NCBI GenBank assembly: GCA_037178625.1
Contig: CM074139.1
Span: 434,001-498,000 of the forward strand
Direction: 5' to 3'
Length of the DNA stretch: 64,000 nt
Origin: Skeletonema tropicum
Taxonomy: Eukaryota > Bacillariophyta > Thalassiosirophyceae > Thalassiosirales > Thalassiosiraceae
Every line of letters starts with the position of its first letter. Within the stretch, counting starts at the first letter, position 1. Shown here piece after piece: positions 46,476 through 57,555 of the stretch. The notes under the pieces are model-generated. The model was not told the DNA's origin and made no database searches. It worked only from the letters and a program-made list of their open reading frames with translations. The position numbers and the translations under genes were made by a program.

Positions 46476-46946
46476 TTAAGAGTGTTGGTGTTGGCGGCTG
46501 AGGGCAGTCAGGAAGAGAACTCTCAAAGCACTCTACTATCTGGTAGGAGCAAATGTAAATGATGAAATGTGTGTGCAACTGCAGCGTCGGTCACGTTCAA
46601 ATATTCTTATCCAATAGTAAAAACAATTCCTGAAAACTCGTCGCAAGAGTGAAATGCTGCATTATCTTTCATTGTAACGATTGTTGCCGCTCTTTTCATC
46701 TCTTTTACCAGCACTTGTGCACCACGTATTGGTATTGGCATTGGCATTGGCATTGGCAGAAAAAGTCCAACCTTTTATCAGTTGTATCTGTATCTTCCTT
46801 TGAAATCGAAAGACCTTTGTCCCGCCTGCAACTGCAAGAAGGAACTTACCTCTGCGAGGCCGGGTCAACGCTCCATCCACGCTTGAGACAGGGAAATGAA
46901 CAACACGCGTTCGCCTCCTACAGCTACGGAAGGAACGATGAGAAAA

Positions 46947-46978
46947 ACAGAAGTGTGAACCGACACAAGTGTGAACCG
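46947..46978 (+). repeat. Two 16-bp tandem repeats
   Basis: ACAGAAGTGTGAACCG and ACACAAGTGTGAACCG, the same unit as at 45763-45810, on the other side of the Kazal gene. Confidence 0.85.
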
Positions 46979-46996
46979 ACACAGACAGAGTGAGAT

Positions 46997-47570
46997 ATGC
47001 CTACCAGTGCTGCCCTTCTCAACTCCAACTTGCTTTCTCCAGAGGATCAACACTGTGAAGTCAAGTATCAAATTATCGGACGGCATGCTCTGAAAGGAGA
47101 TGGATCCGTCCCGAAGCCTTCCATGAGCATGAGCCGGAGTGTTCCTTTTGCGAAGCGAATCAACTATGTTAAAGCTCTGCCATCACCTGTCGAAGTAAAA
47201 GATCTCAAGGAGTTGAAGCTCCTTGAAGGTTTTGCGGAGTGGAAGTAATTGATGGAAAGATGGGAAAGTATTTGCTGTTCATTACACACGCATAGAAGCT
47301 GTCTTTTGTAGAGTGTGGCAGAATGCGGGTCGATCGGGCACCTGTTGCCGCTTCTCAGATGCCAGCGGCGAAAATACGAAGAAGTGGTGTCCCGAGCTAT
47401 CAAAGCTACCAAAAGCCGTACTACATGCGCCTTGGGAAGCTCCAGCACAATTGCTACATGCTGCAGGTGCGGTCTTGGGAGAGACGTACTCCGCACGTAT
47501 CATAAGTGATCTCAAGGCCGAACGTAGCAAATCTGTTGAGGCTATTTCATCTTACGTCATATCGCACTGA
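46997..47570 (+). pseudogene. Photolyase/cryptochrome C-terminal remnant
   Basis: In the frame 47313-47570 the segment KWCPELSKLPKAVLHAPWEAP, continued by LLHAAGAVLGETY and ERSKSVEAISSY, matches the conserved end of the FAD-binding domain of photolyases and cryptochromes. The frame 46997-47248 (with LPSPVEVKDLKELKLLEGF) may be the linker between the antenna and FAD domains. Most of the ~250-residue FAD domain between them is missing, so this is a deleted fragment. No start or full catalytic region is present. A separate open frame at 47571-47803 could not be identified. Confidence 0.6.
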
Positions 47571-47803
47571 GCACCAAAGGAATCGACATCGTCGCCGTTC
47601 CTGCTTCAATTGTGACTCTTCAGCACACTCTTCACGAGGAATACCTCAAGTTGCATGGCCACTTACCGTCCATTCATCAACCGCTGGTCGGATCCTGTCC
47701 CAAGTTAGCGCCCTTAATCCCGCATATCTATGGTACATTTGCTGCCACTCTTTCTCTACATCGGGATGATTGGTGTTTAGCGTTTCTGTCTTCGTATGAA
47801 TGA

Positions 47804-48218
47804 GAGGTGGAGAGGTTAGAGGTAGAGTGTAGATAAAAAAGTATCTCTGCTACAAAAGATGTAAATAAATTAAGTATTGTAGCTTTGAAACGAACTTACT
47901 TATGTGATCTTGATCTTAGCCCTCTTGAGCTTGAGAGATGTTCCATGTCTCTGTCGTCTCTATTAGCTCCTCACGTCTTGGTGTTCCAAGCACTTGCTTA
48001 GCAGAAATTGGATATCATATTGCTGGTCTTCGTCAGCATCCTTACTCCCTCTAATACGTCGCGAGGGTTGCTGCTGCGGCGGGGCAAGCTTCTCCCGGCT
48101 TTCGTGCTTCTATTCTTTGCTGCACGAAATATCGTACTCTTTCTGCACAAATAAGAGCGTTATTAAGAACTTGTTTTCTGTCATATTCTGCTAAGCTAGC
48201 AGCTTCTTCTTTATTTCT
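47804..48218. other. Gene-less stretch
   Basis: No convincing coding frame, repeat or element end was seen here. Confidence 0.4.
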
Positions 48219-49053
48219 CTATGAATACTTTCTCATTACTTTTAGATGACTTAAACTCTTCACTGCATCTGCATCGTTTCCATCTCTGCATTTGATTGGT
48301 AACCCAACATGTCGAGAATTGGACCTTCTTTGTTGGCCTTCAATCGTTGCTCGAAGCGAATGAGATTCTGAGGGACATTGAAGCTGCGTTCCAGGTCGAA
48401 GGGTTTCATTAGATAGAGTCCAGCTAGTGTTCTCACCCTCGACAAGACAACGTAGACCCAGTTCACGCATCTATAATTCCAGTCATTGAAGTGAGGACGT
48501 CCTTGGACATTCCCTGCAGCTTGTGACCTGTTGTTGCTATGTTAGAGTTGACAGGAACCTGTTGACCTTTTCGTTGCCCAAGGTTGCAGTATAGTTTCAG
48601 TCAGAGGGAACTTGATTGTAGCCGAAAATTCTTGTGGTTTGAGCTTGAAGGTCCTTGCTTTGGTGTCGGTTGTTGGGTAGTGCTCGAACTCCACCCACTC
48701 GACGTCGTCAACCGACACAGTCCATACCTTCTTTCCATCCCATTTTTTCACCTCCTCTCCCGCCCATCCTTTCTGAGTTTGACTTTCAAGCACTTGCAAA
48801 GAGTCCGTTGCCTCGCCCTTCGTCAAGATCCTCATTTGTTATGCACATACATATGGTTTGATCCGGGGTAGATGCGTAGGGCGGGCTCGATTTTAGCTCC
48901 ATTTGCTGCGAACTCGTTTGACTTAATGTCGTCATCTCCCAGCTGTGTGATGACAAGTGTCATGGAAACGCGCGATAAAATGAACGCTTTCTGAATGAAG
49001 TGAAAGCTAAGGTGAAAGTACCGTTCCGCTTCGCGTAGCACGGAACGTCTCAT
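48219..49053 (-). pseudogene. PIF1-like helicase C-terminal remnant
   Basis: Minus-strand pieces appear in the right order for a PIF1-like helicase. They are ALRIYPG with NKEDLDEGRGNG near 48900-48830, VWTVSVDDVEWVEFEH and the FPLTET segment at 48835-48542, and WVYVVLSRVRTLAGLYL, FNVPQNLIRFEQRLK and LGYQ at 48466-48260. Stops and frame changes separate them and the Walker motifs are not present. Such genes travel with mobile elements in many protists. This is a dead fragment. Confidence 0.65.
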
Positions 49054-49537
49054 ACTCTCATACGATCACTCACTTCTCACCAATCTTTATCCTTGTTTTG
49101 TATCCGTACCATGTAATTATATTATTAGTTGATGTTATCGCAGTAGTACTGATTAGTCTGTTTATTACGTACAAGTGGATAAAATTCCGGAGTAAAAGTT
49201 ACACCGGGTACAAAAGGCCCTGTCAACGGGTATAATTTGCCTCCAAGGTGTCCGCTAGTGCCCTCAAGACCGCCCACTCCAGACCACGCAAAGTTACAGC
49301 AATGAAACGAATGAGGTTGTTGATGTAAAAATGTATATTATTTTATGTAGACCTACACAAGATTATCCTCTGCCTATTGCTGTTGTTTTGTGATCTCCAA
49401 AACTTTGGAATGTGCTCTTTCAGCCAGCGGTCAGCTTTGGCCATTGCCATTGCCATTGCCGCAAGCTTGCCATCTTGGTCCAAGTCCGAACAGTTATATG
49501 GCGGCGATATCCATAATATTTCGGCGAGACAGGCAGC

Positions 49538-50876
49538 TCATCTTACCACATTCAAATCACCTGCGTCTTGACGGAAGTGATACATTTCCGTCACACCTCC
49601 AAGCTTCCAGCCCGCTCGTAGACACAAAGCAATAATCGATGGGCCCAAGTGCTGGCATTGGCGACCATACTTCCGACGCCTTTCAAGTAGAATGAGTACC
49701 AAGTTCTTGCCAGTCGATCCCAATGTCGTAAAAAACATCCTTGATTTCCTCAAAGAGATCATGCATTCGACTACTCTACCTAGTATACTGGTTGGTGCCA
49801 GAAAACACGCAAAGATCTACCTTGCGAACAGCACAAGACAGATGTGAGGCTTTTCTTGATTGGCGAAGCAGTGCTATGGGCCGTGCATGCCTCACGCTGC
49901 TTACCCTTCTCCTTCTCAAATACAAACAATTCAAGTAAACTTCCTCGAAGTCAATGGGTATCATTTTCACATTCAAACAGTTCTCACTGCTCTTCATCAA
50001 GTTCCAGTCCAAAAGAAGCACGAGATGATTGAAAATATCTCTTTCTCTCCACTTTCAATGCTCTGCAATTATCTCCTACGCTTCGGATTTCATCACGTCT
50101 TTGCCCTTCGTGAGCTTGAGACCGAGTTGTTGCTTCGCTGCAGCAACGTGGCGTGTTATTAATGTAGGTCCCAAGATCTTGCGCAAAAGGCATCTCCACT
50201 GTTGCTACTGCTACTTTGTAGACCCAAGCAATTGCACTGCGTATTCCATAATATTGCTCTACCAATTGGAAGACTCTACTATCTTCGACTACCATGTCGG
50301 GGGTGATTTCATCTGTTTATTTTCAGCGCCTTCATGTACTTCTCGGCGCATGAACGTTCAACCACAGCAACATTAAACTTAGTAGTCATATGTACTCCAC
50401 AACTGTATCATGATCAAGAGCTTCACTGAGGAAACTGATATGGTGTTGCCAATCACGCAATGGTTTGAGCGCGTCAACAGCATCGACGATATAATTTCGG
50501 GGAGCCGTCCTCTTGCGATCATTGTTCTGATCTTCAATGTCAGCATCGATCATCTTTTCCAGGTGCTCATCGTTCAAGCGGTTATCGAAAAGACGTACCA
50601 AACCAAATGAGGTAAGTTGCAACGCTGCCGTCATCAACAAAACTCTTTTTTTTATATCATATCACTTAGGATCTTTTCAACACGATCGGTGGATGCCCTT
50701 GCACTTGCATCGGCAGCAGGAGAGGTTGTTGCGGGAAGCATTCGCAGCGGTGATTTCACCGGCGCCTTCTTCTTGTTCTTGCTGGGGCGGCCCTTTGACT
50801 TCATTGGATTCGGCATCTTTGTCGGTGGTGATTGTGAGTTGGATAGTAGTAGTGTGTGATAGGGTGCCATGTCCAT
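49538..50876 (-). pseudogene. Tyrosine recombinase (phage-integrase-like) remnant
   Basis: Minus-strand fragments match the protist tyrosine-recombinase family related to Cryptons. They include an N-terminal basic piece with GRPSKNKKK (50876-50652), LKPLRDWQHHISFLSEAL (50640-50386), KQQLGLKLTKGKD and LVLLLDWNLMKSSENCLNV in two frames near 50130-49960, and LRAGWKLGGVTEMY with AGD at 49538-49640. The catalytic HxxR region is not intact and several stops are present. It lies directly upstream, on the same strand, of the PIF1 remnant. Confidence 0.6.
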
Positions 50877-51224
50877 GTCGCCATTGCCATTGAGCAGTAT
50901 GCAGTGTCAGTGTGACGAATTTTTGAATTTTGGTGAACACATGAACGTACTTTACGGGCATCGCCGCAAAAAGCATGACCGTGGGCAGTCCACTGGGCTG
51001 GTTTGTCTCCCGGTGTAAAAGTTACACCGGAAGTTGGTGTAATATCATGTATTTTTACTTGCCGCAGCAAAGAGCCAACAAAGCAAGACGAATTGAGACA
51101 AAATATATTCGTGTATTTCAAGAAAAAGTGTAGAAGTTACACCGGGAAAGTACACAGAATACCGAATTCCGCCGTATTTTACACCGTAATTTTTGGTAAG
51201 TAATCATACTTTGCGTGCCGTGCT

Positions 51225-51773
51225 ATTTTAACCAGGGTTTTGCACCCGAGGGAAAATCCCGTCGGGTACGGGTACGGGTATGGGTATCCCTGGAAAAGGG
51301 GCATCGGGTATATACCCGATACCCGAGTCAAAATACTCGGTTATCGGGTATTGGGTATGGGTATTTGTTTTAGCGACCATGGTACTAATTCCTACCAATT
51401 TTAGCGAAATTGTTGGGTACTTAGAGAAAAATTTTGGTGACTCATTTCGCCAACGCTCGAAAGGAGGCTTTTTGAATTTGGAACTTGAGATAAAATCTTT
51501 CCGAAATCGGGGCAGCTCGCCCGATTTGAAGAAATATTGGATCTTTTACGTGCAAAATCTAACTACTTTGGTCTAAAATGGCCCCTAAACCGACCTTTTT
51601 CCACACGAAAATCACGAAATACCCATACCCGAAATCATTGGTATTTTACTCGGGTATCGGGTATCGGGTAATACCCGAGGGGGGACTTTTTACGGGTATC
51701 GGGTATCAGGTATTTACCCGTACCCGAGCCAAAAACCCCCGATAGAACTCGGGTGCAAAACCCTGATTTTAAC
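51225..51773. mobile_element. hAT-type MITE with perfect 8-bp TSD
   Basis: The element is 51233-51765 (533 bp). Its ends are a perfect 18-bp inverted repeat, CAGGGTTTTGCACCCGAG. The 8-bp duplication ATTTTAAC is at 51225-51232 and 51766-51773. TIRs starting with CAGGG and 8-bp TSDs are typical of the hAT superfamily. Both subterminal regions are packed with CGGGTATC-type repeats in inverted orientation; no transposase is present. Confidence 0.95.
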
Positions 51774-51887
51774 GGTTCAACGTCTCTTGCGTGGGATGGA
51801 TGGACGGGTCTGCCGGCTGCCCACGTACAACGTGACACACTTTACCCACGCACACTCTACAAGTACAAATATGTAGGTAGGTACATT

Positions 51888-53512
51888 ATGGAGGGAGTTC
51901 GTTTCCGTATTTTTACACGCCCATTTTTTTTCACAGCACATCTCACAAATCGGCAACACAACACGACCATCATGTTGAGCCGCCAAGCATAGCACAATCA
52001 AATAGGATTCTAACACATCATCAAGCCTTGATCTAAATCAGTTTTTCACCTAGAAAACGCTGATGTATTCTGCTTCAGCCTGTACATCTTAATCTCACAT
52101 ATCAACATGTTATAATCTCTTGAGAAGACAAGATATGTGCGTAGTGCTTGTGTAGAGGTTATGACTATTATGAAAATGTTATCACTAATGTTTGGATTAT
52201 TACATATAAACGATGTTTTCTATTTCTTGTTATTGTGTAGATTGTTGCATAAGTCAGTAGGAAGATACATCTTGCACTCTGGCTGCGTCAAATTCAAATA
52301 GACTATCTTTTCTTCTACTCAGCTGACAAACCTCCATAGATGATATTGTTGCCACACCCTTCAGTACAATACTTCTCAAGTCTCATTTGTCCGCCTCAGT
52401 TTCAGATTGATGACTTCACCGGCGGTTGCCTTTTATTGTTTGTTTGTCCTTCTAGTTCTGCTTATTCCTAATAGAAGATGGCTCAAGCGTAGATGCTTCG
52501 CCCAGAACAGAATGCCGCCTCTTAGCCTTCCCCGGTCATAATGCCATCTCATCACTACCTACATGATGGGCTATCAAATATCACTGTGCTGTAACCAATC
52601 CCAAGTGTATTGTTGTAATGCGTCCGTTCCCCCCTTCATTATTATTTGTGCTGTATTTGTTTCTCTGCATCTAGCCAGCCAATGGCCGTGAATAAAGGCA
52701 ACTCTGGATGGACCATATTGTCACCTTCCCTCGTGCAATCGAATAATATCGGTTTGTCGTGTTCTGTCGAAGACATTGTACCTATCTTCCCGGTTGCAAG
52801 ACAACGCACTCGCTTCCTCAATAAATTGTTACTTCATTCCAGAACCTACCACATCATGTGCAACAATCTCTCTATATTTGGCCTTCCATGACAAAAGCTC
52901 CAACCACAACGCTTCTGTAGAGCATGTCTATTGTTTTGATGTAACCTATCACCATTTCAGTGCTGACATACCCACTTCATCCTTCCCACCTAAAGTGCCT
53001 ATTTTGTGATGTAGTCATGGTGTCCGCGCAGGTGGGCCATGCCGACGGTTCTAGACGAATTGATCAGTAGCCGCATCATCCAATGTCGCCATATATCATA
53101 AATAGTGCCAGGTTGTCGAGTAATAGACAGTATTCAGGTCCCAAAGGTCATTGTTGCGTAGGGGGCCTATGCAGTTGTCGCTTTTTATGTAAATAACGGT
53201 CACTTTTGTAGGAGGAAACCAAGAAATAAGGTCTGAGAACTTGGAGACAAAATTCCTTCACACCATAGGGCCATATGGGTCCCCTGAGGTGTCCGCCGCC
53301 GGTTTATGGTGGTGCCGACCCCCATTCCGCTCCATACCATCGCCGCCACCATCGCCATGGTTACATATTGTGTTCAAAGGAGCCGTTTTGAAAAGTGCTA
53401 CCAAAATGAGGGGGCCAAGGCGAGTTTAGTTTGATCGGGCTCCCCGCTCCCCTCCGATTCTGCTACGCAGATTTCAGGGCGTGTAAAAATCCGGAAAACG
53501 AACTCCCTCCAT
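51888..53512. mobile_element. Putative 1.6-kb non-autonomous element with ~35-bp inverted ends
   Basis: Left end 51888-51922 (ATGGAGGGAGTTCGTTT...CACGCCC) is the near-perfect reverse complement of 53477-53512. I could not identify a clear target duplication, though TA lies close to both ends. The interior has only weak frames, among them plus 52776-53009, which I cannot assign. Family unknown. Confidence 0.6.
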
Positions 53513-53548
53513 TTACAGTGTTCAAAATGATGATGCATTCCCAAATTT

Positions 53549-55576
53549 CAAATTTAATCCTGCCCTCATATCTCGCTTCCCTGGTTCTCCAACTCCTATT
53601 TTGATCAAAATCTAGCTTGCGGCGATAGATGCCATAACGCTGTCGTTACAGCTCCAATTAAGGCGAAGAGTGGCTCGTTAGAAAGCCGAGAGCGAGATCT
53701 ATCTGTTGGTGAGGGATTTTAGGCGATTTCTATCCACTGGGGACTGAATTGGACTCGATTGTGGGATACGTTGAGCCGTCGCCGGCCGGTGTGAAAATGG
53801 ATTGTGCCTTGAAACCGAACATGATGGAGAAGAATTGGCCCACACGCACGACGAACCCCCAACACAGTAGACGGCAATTTTCCTGAGTATGAGCGTTACT
53901 AGTGGGCCCTTTGTATTTGCATATGGGCCCTTGCAGCAGAATATTTGTCGCTGCTTCTTGGCTACAGTCGTCAACCACTGCAACCGGTTTGCATGAAGAT
54001 CAAAAAATGTGGGATAGGAAGTGGGAGAAGGATAGGCACTGTTTATATGATGGCACTGCGATCCGTCTTGTGGTGTCTTTTGGGGTTCATCCGCGTTCTT
54101 GGTCATGTTCCTGCGACCAGCTGCGACCTTCTAATGTGCCCGAAGTTGCGATGAACAAGCTGTGCACAAATAATAATATATTCTTCGGTTGTAATACACA
54201 AGATCGAATGTGAATACAAAGTTAAGCAGATTAGATAGGTATGTACATCAATGCAAGGATCAAAATTAAATGATCAAGTACGAGAGGTGAAAGGAGATTG
54301 GACCATCAACGGACACCGTGAGTGCAAGTCGTCACTGCTAATGAAGAAGGAGGATGTTGGGACGAAACTTGAAGATTGCCAACGCAAGGAAGGACAAAAG
54401 AGGGGTGGGGAGAAGAAGAAATCAAAGGGAAATTCGGCATATTAACACGTAGGCTATTGAAATATTTTATACATTGAATCTTTTTATACATACTTCATTA
54501 ACATTCCTATAATATGTATGCTACTGCTTTACTGTCGGGCATGTGTCACTGGCTTATAAACCGCTGATACGATCCCATCAAAACACTCCACCCATTCCGA
54601 AGGGGCTCGGCCATAACGACATACTGATACAATTCTATATCCCCCTCTTCAATACGCCCGCCATTAATAAGGCAGTATTTTTCCCATTCATAAACTTTTC
54701 TTTGATATCCTCCTCATCATAATAACATTCTTCGCTTTGTGCTTTCTTTGTGTACCCTCCAGCACGTTTCTTCCCTGTCCTTTTGTCCTTGATCTTCTTG
54801 CTAGATTGATTAACCGCAGGATCGAGGGTAGCACCCGTCCTCGAGAAGAAAGTCTTTGCCATTTGCATCGGTGACATTTTGCTCAAGTATTTCTTTGCCC
54901 TCGAGAATCGAGCGTGTGATGCTTCATGGCTCTCGGTTGAATATATTATTATTTGTGCACAGCTTGTTCATCGCAACTTCGGGCACATTAGAAGGTCGCA
55001 GCTGGTCGCAGGAACATGACCAAGAACGCGGATGAACCCCAAAAGACACCACAAGACGGATCGCAGTGCCATCATATAAACAGTGCCTATCCTTCTCCCA
55101 CTTCCTATCCCACATTTTTTGATCTTCATGCAAACCGGTTGCAGTGGTTGACGACTGTAGCCAAGAAGCAGCGACAAATATTCTGCTGCAAGGGCCCATA
55201 TGCAAATACAAAGGGCCCACTAGTAACGCTCATACTCAGGAAAATTGCCGTCTACTGTGTTGGGGGTTCGTCGTGCGTGTGGGCCAATTCTTCTCCATCA
55301 TGTTCGGTTTCAAAGCACAATCCATTTTCACACCGGCCGGCGACGGCTCAACGTATCCCACAATCGAGTCCAATTCAGTCCCCAGTGGATAGAAATCGCC
55401 TAAAATCCCTCACCAGCAGATAGATCTCGCTCTCGGCTTTCTAACGAGCCACTCTTCGCCTTAATTGGAGCTGTAACGACAGCGTTATGGCATCTATCGC
55501 CGCAAGCTCGTAGATTTTGATCAAAATAGGAGTTGGAGAACCAGGGAAGCGAGATATGAGGGCAGGATTAAATTTG
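53549..55576. mobile_element. Foldback element with ~635-bp inverted arms
   Basis: Left arm 53549-54183 and right arm 54939-55576 are almost perfect reverse complements, separated by a 755-bp spacer. The outer ends read CAAATTTAATCC and the inner ends AATATATTC. A 135-codon frame pointing outward on each arm (54106-53699 and 55016-55423) is preserved in both, but this follows from arm identity and is not proof of coding. No transposase domain or clear target duplication was found. Confidence 0.75.
54635..54886 (-). CDS. Small Lys-rich hypothetical ORF in the foldback spacer
   Basis: An 83-residue minus-strand frame with an N-terminal KMSPMQMAKTFFSR segment, a Lys-rich middle (KKIKDKRTGKKRAGG) and an acidic stretch. 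No family recognised; it could be the end of a captured gene or of an element protein. Confidence 0.3.
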   Translation of the reverse strand: MSKMSPMQMAKTFFSRTGATLDPAVNQSSKKIKDKRTGKKRAGGYTKKAQSEECYYDEEDIKEKFMNGKNTALLMAGVLKRGI

Positions 55577-55593
55577 GGTCGTGAACAATGGTG

Positions 55594-55800
55594 CCTCAGG
55601 ATTGACACACTCTACCACGCCCACCACGTAAATTTTATTGGGTCAACGTTACACACTCTACCTACTTACGGTAGAGCTCCTAGAATTATTTACAGTAGAG
55701 CTCCTCAGGATTGACACACTCTACCACGCCCACCACGTAAATTTTATTGGGTCAACGTTACACACTCTACCTACCTACTTTCGTTAGAGCTCCTCAGATT
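55594..55800 (+). repeat. Two direct repeats with a 109-bp period
   Basis: The block beginning CCTCAGGATTGACACACTC recurs at 55594 and 55703, and a third partial word GAGCTCCTCAG follows near 55790. They lie about 400 bp before the gag gene. Their relation to that element is unclear, because no copy was seen beyond the pol fragment. Confidence 0.75.
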
Positions 55801-56205
55801 TCCGGAATAAGCCTAAGCTTGACAATCAGTCGAAGCTTGGATTACATGGAAAAGTACTATCACCTGGTACTGATTTTCTTTCTCTCTCTTTCTTTCGACG
55901 TTCGCAACTGAATGTCACACCTACGTAGTGTCGGACATCAATCAAATTCATATTTATGTTATCTGGTTTCTCGTTTCTCAATATGTTTCGGAATGCTTTC
56001 TCGAGGCTGGTCTATCATGACATCGCCAATGAAAGCACAAGTTGAACCGAATCCAAAAACGTTGATCGTTTCCTTTAGATTTTAAGTCATAATAAGTCTT
56101 TTGTTATATCACCAAATATATTGATCAATAGCTTAATTGTTAGCAAGATTGGACACAGTATATATACTCCCACATTAACAGCCAAACAAAGAAGAAAAAT
56201 CTACG
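55801..56205. other. Leader region before the gag gene
   Basis: No gene. It would contain the 5' terminal repeat or leader of the following retroelement, but I could not define a terminal repeat or a primer-binding site. Confidence 0.35.
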
Positions 56206-57555
56206 TTGAAAATGAATTCCTACAAATCGAAAAATGCCTGGATCACTAGCTTCCGCTTCCGCCAAAACTCGCTCGCCTCCAAGAGTACAGCAGCCCTCCG
56301 AGAGATGCCTTGCTTTGGATCTAAGACTCTTTATGGTCTTCGTCCCGATGGAAGTAAGACAGAGGAAGACTACGTCGTGTTTAGGGAAACTTCGCCCAGT
56401 GATGAAGGCGAACCTTACTTGAACCAAATAGAGTCCTTTCTCGAGCAAGCAGATGAGTGCAATTGGAAGGCTGATGCTCGCTTCACCAATTATGGCAAGC
56501 TACTCGACGGACCAATGAAGAACTTGTGGAGGAGGCTGTTGGATGAAGGTCATGACACTTGGGACCCTGCCAACAGAGCAACTGAGCAGGACTTTGAGGA
56601 CGCCTTGGCCGCCTTCTTCATTATGTGGACCAAGAGCGCAAACCCAGGGGACGCCATGGATCAACACCTTCTCTCCTTCAAGTACAAGAATCAGAAGGAG
56701 TTCAACATGCCCATCAAACTGAGCCTCTACGTGAACCGAATGTCGGAACTTTGGAGATTCAGTGAGATGATGCCTCGTGCGGGAGCACAATGCTCCGACC
56801 TCATGAAGACGAACGCGGTATGGAACGGCCTACCCGAGGAAGCAAGAGATTACGTTGAGGAAGAGAAGGGCTTAGATGTCTTTGACCTTGGAGGAGGAGG
56901 CAATAATGCTATGGTCTGGACGGATATCATGGATACTCTCAAGGCGTGGTGGTCTCGTGAATTTGGTAAGGAAGTACGAAAGAAGTTTCAGCAACAGGAA
57001 GAGAGGAAGAGAAGGAGGGATGACGATGATGATGAAGCCAATGATGATGGTGGACATGATCAACATCCGAGGAAGAAGAAGAGGGGCAACCGCAATAAGA
57101 ACAACCGCAACAACAACAACAACAAAGGCAATAACAACAGCAACAACGACAACTCCAACTTCCACGACAAGCAATGTTCACTCCATCCAACGCACAAGCA
57201 CAAATACCGTGATTGCATCTACTGTCCCAGTGGACCCAACTTCAAGAAGGATGCCGCAGAGAAATTCTACCAAGGCAAGACCAAAACTGCTGCTCCTTAT
57301 TGGTGGAAGAAGGGCTACGAACGTAAGTTCAAAGAGAGTGAGGAGAAAGCGCCGCCTCAGCAACTCCAAGGCTCCTACCTCGTCGCTCAGCAACAGCTTC
57401 CGCCAGCTCCAGTTCCGCAAGCTCCTACTCAACCAGCACCAGTATTCGCCACTTCATCAGCAGCCGTAGCCCCACCAGCACCGGCTCAGCAGCAACTTTA
57501 TTCCATCCAAGTCAATGCGCAAGGCCAGCAGGTTCTTGTTCCCCATCGATCATGA
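56206..57555 (+). CDS. Gag-like protein of an LTR-type retroelement
   Basis: A 449-residue frame from ATG 56206. The N-terminal ~270 residues look like a capsid domain of the retrotransposon gag type (context LNQIESFLEQADECNW, then YVNRMSELWRFSEMM). A basic and Asn-rich linker follows (about 270-320). A zinc-knuckle-like cluster holds C324, H327, H332, C337 and C340. The tail is Pro/Gln/Ala-rich. The frame ends at TGA 57553-57555 and the same frame stays open beyond it to 58233, so a stop-separated gag-pol arrangement is likely. It would coat element RNA. Confidence 0.7.
   Translation: MKMNSYKSKNAWITSFRFRQNSLASKSTAALREMPCFGSKTLYGLRPDGSKTEEDYVVFRETSPSDEGEPYLNQIESFLEQADECNWKADARFTNYGKLLDGPMKNLWRRLLDEGHDTWDPANRATEQDFEDALAAFFIMWTKSANPGDAMDQHLLSFKYKNQKEFNMPIKLSLYVNRMSELWRFSEMMPRAGAQCSDLMKTNAVWNGLPEEARDYVEEEKGLDVFDLGGGGNNAMVWTDIMDTLKAWWSREFGKEVRKKFQQQEERKRRRDDDDDEANDDGGHDQHPRKKKRGNRNKNNRNNNNNKGNNNSNNDNSNFHDKQCSLHPTHKHKYRDCIYCPSGPNFKKDAAEKFYQGKTKTAAPYWWKKGYERKFKESEEKAPPQQLQGSYLVAQQQLPPAPVPQAPTQPAPVFATSSAAVAPPAPAQQQLYSIQVNAQGQQVLVPHRS

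Noticed and set aside
46731..46758. TTGGCA hexamer run
   Set aside because: Simple microsatellite without visible function.
47571..47803. Open plus-strand frame after the photolyase remnant (GIDIVAVPASIV...)
   Set aside because: Composition is gene-like but I cannot assign a family, start or link to the photolyase fragment.
49180..51190. Repeated GTAAAAGTTACACCGG palindromic words (49190, 51014, 51130)
   Set aside because: Short and imperfect; could be regulatory or chance. No clear structure linked them to a gene.
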